A DNA stretch of 43,039 nt from NCBI GenBank assembly GCA_934408725.1, contig CAKRVB010000024.1, forward strand, positions 1 to 43,039. The letters run 5' to 3'. Below, in pieces: positions 41,840-43,039 of this stretch. Within the stretch, counting starts at the first letter, position 1. Every line of letters starts with the position of its first letter. The translations under genes were made by a program, and so were the position numbers. The notes beneath the pieces are model-generated. The model ran no database searches, was not told the origin of the DNA, and worked only from the letters and a program-made list of their open reading frames with translations. The DNA comes from an uncultured Marvinbryantia sp. GTDB taxonomy: Bacteria; Bacillota; Clostridia; Lachnospirales; Lachnospiraceae.

Positions 41840-42345
41840 ACTTATCAGGCGTTTGCGAAACGCTAAAAGCCAACTTTCCTCAGAGGTCCAGGTATCACAA
41901 CCCCAGAGAATGCGATTGTTTCCACCTGACCGGGATGGGTATAATTATCCAACAGAATCCGATCATATCGACAATGTTCCTCCAGAATGCGAAGATGATG
42001 ATTAGGATCCTCATAAGCTTTCTCAATAGCTCTGTCCAATTCTTTCAGATGCGCAGCATTCACTGGCAAATTATACAGATCTGAAATGGCACAGCGTAAC
42101 CAGTAGAAATAACTGTTACTGCAGTTTCGCAGCAAAAACTCCTGTACTGCCTGTTCATCATCTGGATAGGTATCCATCCAGCTGCAATAGCTGTGATCGT
42201 ATAAGAATTTTAACCCCATGTTCTGAAACTGGTCATCAGGTAAATGGTGACAATGGGTATCGATTCCACGGAGACCGTCCAAATGCTGCAAAATAGCCGC
42301 ACTGACAACATTTCGATTTGGGATACATTCTGTTTTTTTCTGCAT
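41840..42345 (-). pseudogene. Amidohydrolase family protein, internally deleted and frameshifted
   Basis: ATG at 42345 starts a protein with RGIDTHCHHLPDD, the metal-binding HxH motif of amidohydrolases, followed by family-like sequence to about residue 150 (YDRILLDNYTHPG). Then the frame stops 18 codons later. In another frame, from 41908 down, the sequence reads LWGCDTWTSEESWLLAFRKRL, which matches the C-terminal region of the same family (WGxDTWTSEES). So roughly 200 codons between are missing and the frame is shifted at the junction. The gene is also cut at its C-terminus. Unlikely to be functional. Confidence 0.72.
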
Positions 42346-42506
42346 AGAATCTTCTTCTTTTGTATTGGAATAAAACAGGCTATATTTATAAGATAGCACA
42401 AAATGGGCTTATCATCAACTCTCTTTATCGCACTGTCAATCTGATATTTCCTGTCTGCTTTTCCCATGCACCTGGAAGGCTCCTGATTGCTGCGGCTGCC
42501 TCATAA

Positions 42507-43039
42507 TCATTCATGACAGGTATTTGGCCTTCTCAACTCTTCGCTTATGGTCTGCTTAATTTTTTTCTCATCCAATGGCTTTGCAAGATGTGCGTTCATT
42601 CCTGCTTCCATACACTTTTCGGCATCTTCCCTGAATGCGTTTGCAGTCATAGCAATGATAGGGATTGTTTTTGCATCTTGCCGCTCCAGCGCTCTTATTG
42701 TTCTTGTGGCAGTAAGACCATCCATCACCGGCATCATAATATCCATTAAAATAACATCATACGTTCCCGGTGCGGAAGCTTCGAAGTACCGAACAGCTTC
42801 TAACCCATTTTTCACTGTTTCTACTTCAGCACCATTTTCCGTCAGCATGAATTCTGCTATTTCCGCATTCAGCTCATTATCTTCAACCAGTAATACCCGA
42901 ATACCTGCTATATCTGCATGAAAATCTTCTTTTTCTTCTGGTCGTGCATTCGTATCAATTTTAAATGGAAGTACTACAGTAAAACAGCTTCCTTCACCCA
43001 GCTTACTTTCAACTGTTATGGTTCCGCCCATCTTTTCTA
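42507..43039 (-). CDS. Hybrid histidine kinase, C-terminal receiver part (partial)
   Basis: The visible C-terminal 176 or so residues continue beyond the right edge. The first part, MGGTITVESKLGEGSCFTVVLPF, is the end of the HATPase (kinase) domain; then a receiver domain with VLLVEDNELNAEIA (acidic pair), the phospho-acceptor Asp in DVILMDIMMPVMDG, and the conserved Lys in HLAKPLDEKK. So a two-component hybrid sensor. Its sensor domain and target are not visible. No regulator is nearby. Confidence 0.88.
   Translation of the reverse strand, partial: EKMGGTITVESKLGEGSCFTVVLPFKIDTNARPEEKEDFHADIAGIRVLLVEDNELNAEIAEFMLTENGAEVETVKNGLEAVRYFEASAPGTYDVILMDIMMPVMDGLTATRTIRALERQDAKTIPIIAMTANAFREDAEKCMEAGMNAHLAKPLDEKKIKQTISEELRRPNTCHE

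Noticed and set aside
1..43039. CRISPR arrays, prophage, insertion sequences, tRNA or rRNA genes
   Set aside because: No regularly spaced repeats, integrase or transposase, and no cloverleaf or rRNA-like sequence noticed on reading both strands.

Overview
The window looks like chromosome from a spore-forming, anaerobic gut Clostridium-type Firmicute, most likely a Lachnospiraceae member. The evidence is a complete spoIIIA operon, spoIVB, [FeFe]-hydrogenase genes, a selenium-dependent molybdenum hydroxylase cluster, a DUF6465-type protein and moderate GC. This placement is inferred from gene content; no rRNA or tRNA gene is visible. Almost everything is on the minus strand. The plus-strand genes are a brnT-type toxin with its short partner, one cupin gene and one alpha-amylase-family gene.

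Layout. (1) 1-6.5 kb, hydrogen and redox: the start of hydB and all of hydC of an NAD-linked hydrogenase, an ABC exporter overlapping a response-regulator stub, a CopZ-like metallochaperone, then an operon of a 103-aa coiled-coil protein, a PAS-containing sensory [FeFe]-hydrogenase homologue and a SpoIIE-type PP2C phosphatase. (2) 6.6-7.1 kb: BrnT-type toxin and a 59-aa partner, divergent from the sensory operon. (3) 7.1-11.4 kb: rplY/ctc, a fused FeoA-FeoB ferrous iron transporter, and a two-gene chromate-type transporter. (4) 11.5-23.6 kb, the conserved housekeeping and sporulation block, read right to left: prfC, asp23-like, nusB, xseA, xseB, ispA, dxs, tlyA, nadK, argR, recN, spoIVB. (5) 23.7-28.6 kb: spoIIIAA-AH. 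(6) 28.7-38.3 kb: a cupin, then a purine-type operon transcribed permease, FAD subunit, 2Fe-2S subunit, molybdopterin subunit, yqeC, yqeB-mocA fusion and a rearranged XdhC, with a divergent carbamate kinase behind its own palindrome-containing promoter. (7) 38.4-43 kb: an alpha-amylase-family enzyme with an unusual tail, a small orphan gene sharing a repeat with its flanks, a HIT protein, a DUF6465-type protein, a decayed amidohydrolase, and the end of a hybrid histidine kinase.

Working together. The permease would bring in xanthine, urate or a related heterocycle; the three-subunit hydroxylase would oxidise it, using a cofactor prepared by YqeB, YqeC, MocA and XdhC proteins; the carbamate-kinase homologue may act on a downstream carbamoyl compound. 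The sensory hydrogenase and phosphatase probably relay H2 or redox state to targets not identified here. Many starts were moved from the longest reading frame using ribosome-binding sites, promoters and terminators.

The most distinctive features are the H2-sensing module, the divergent carbamate kinase with a perfect 17-bp operator-like palindrome, the XdhC protein with inverted domain order, and two decayed genes (response regulator and amidohydrolase). No gene-free stretch exceeds 300 bases; the longest is about 295 bases at 40420-40714.
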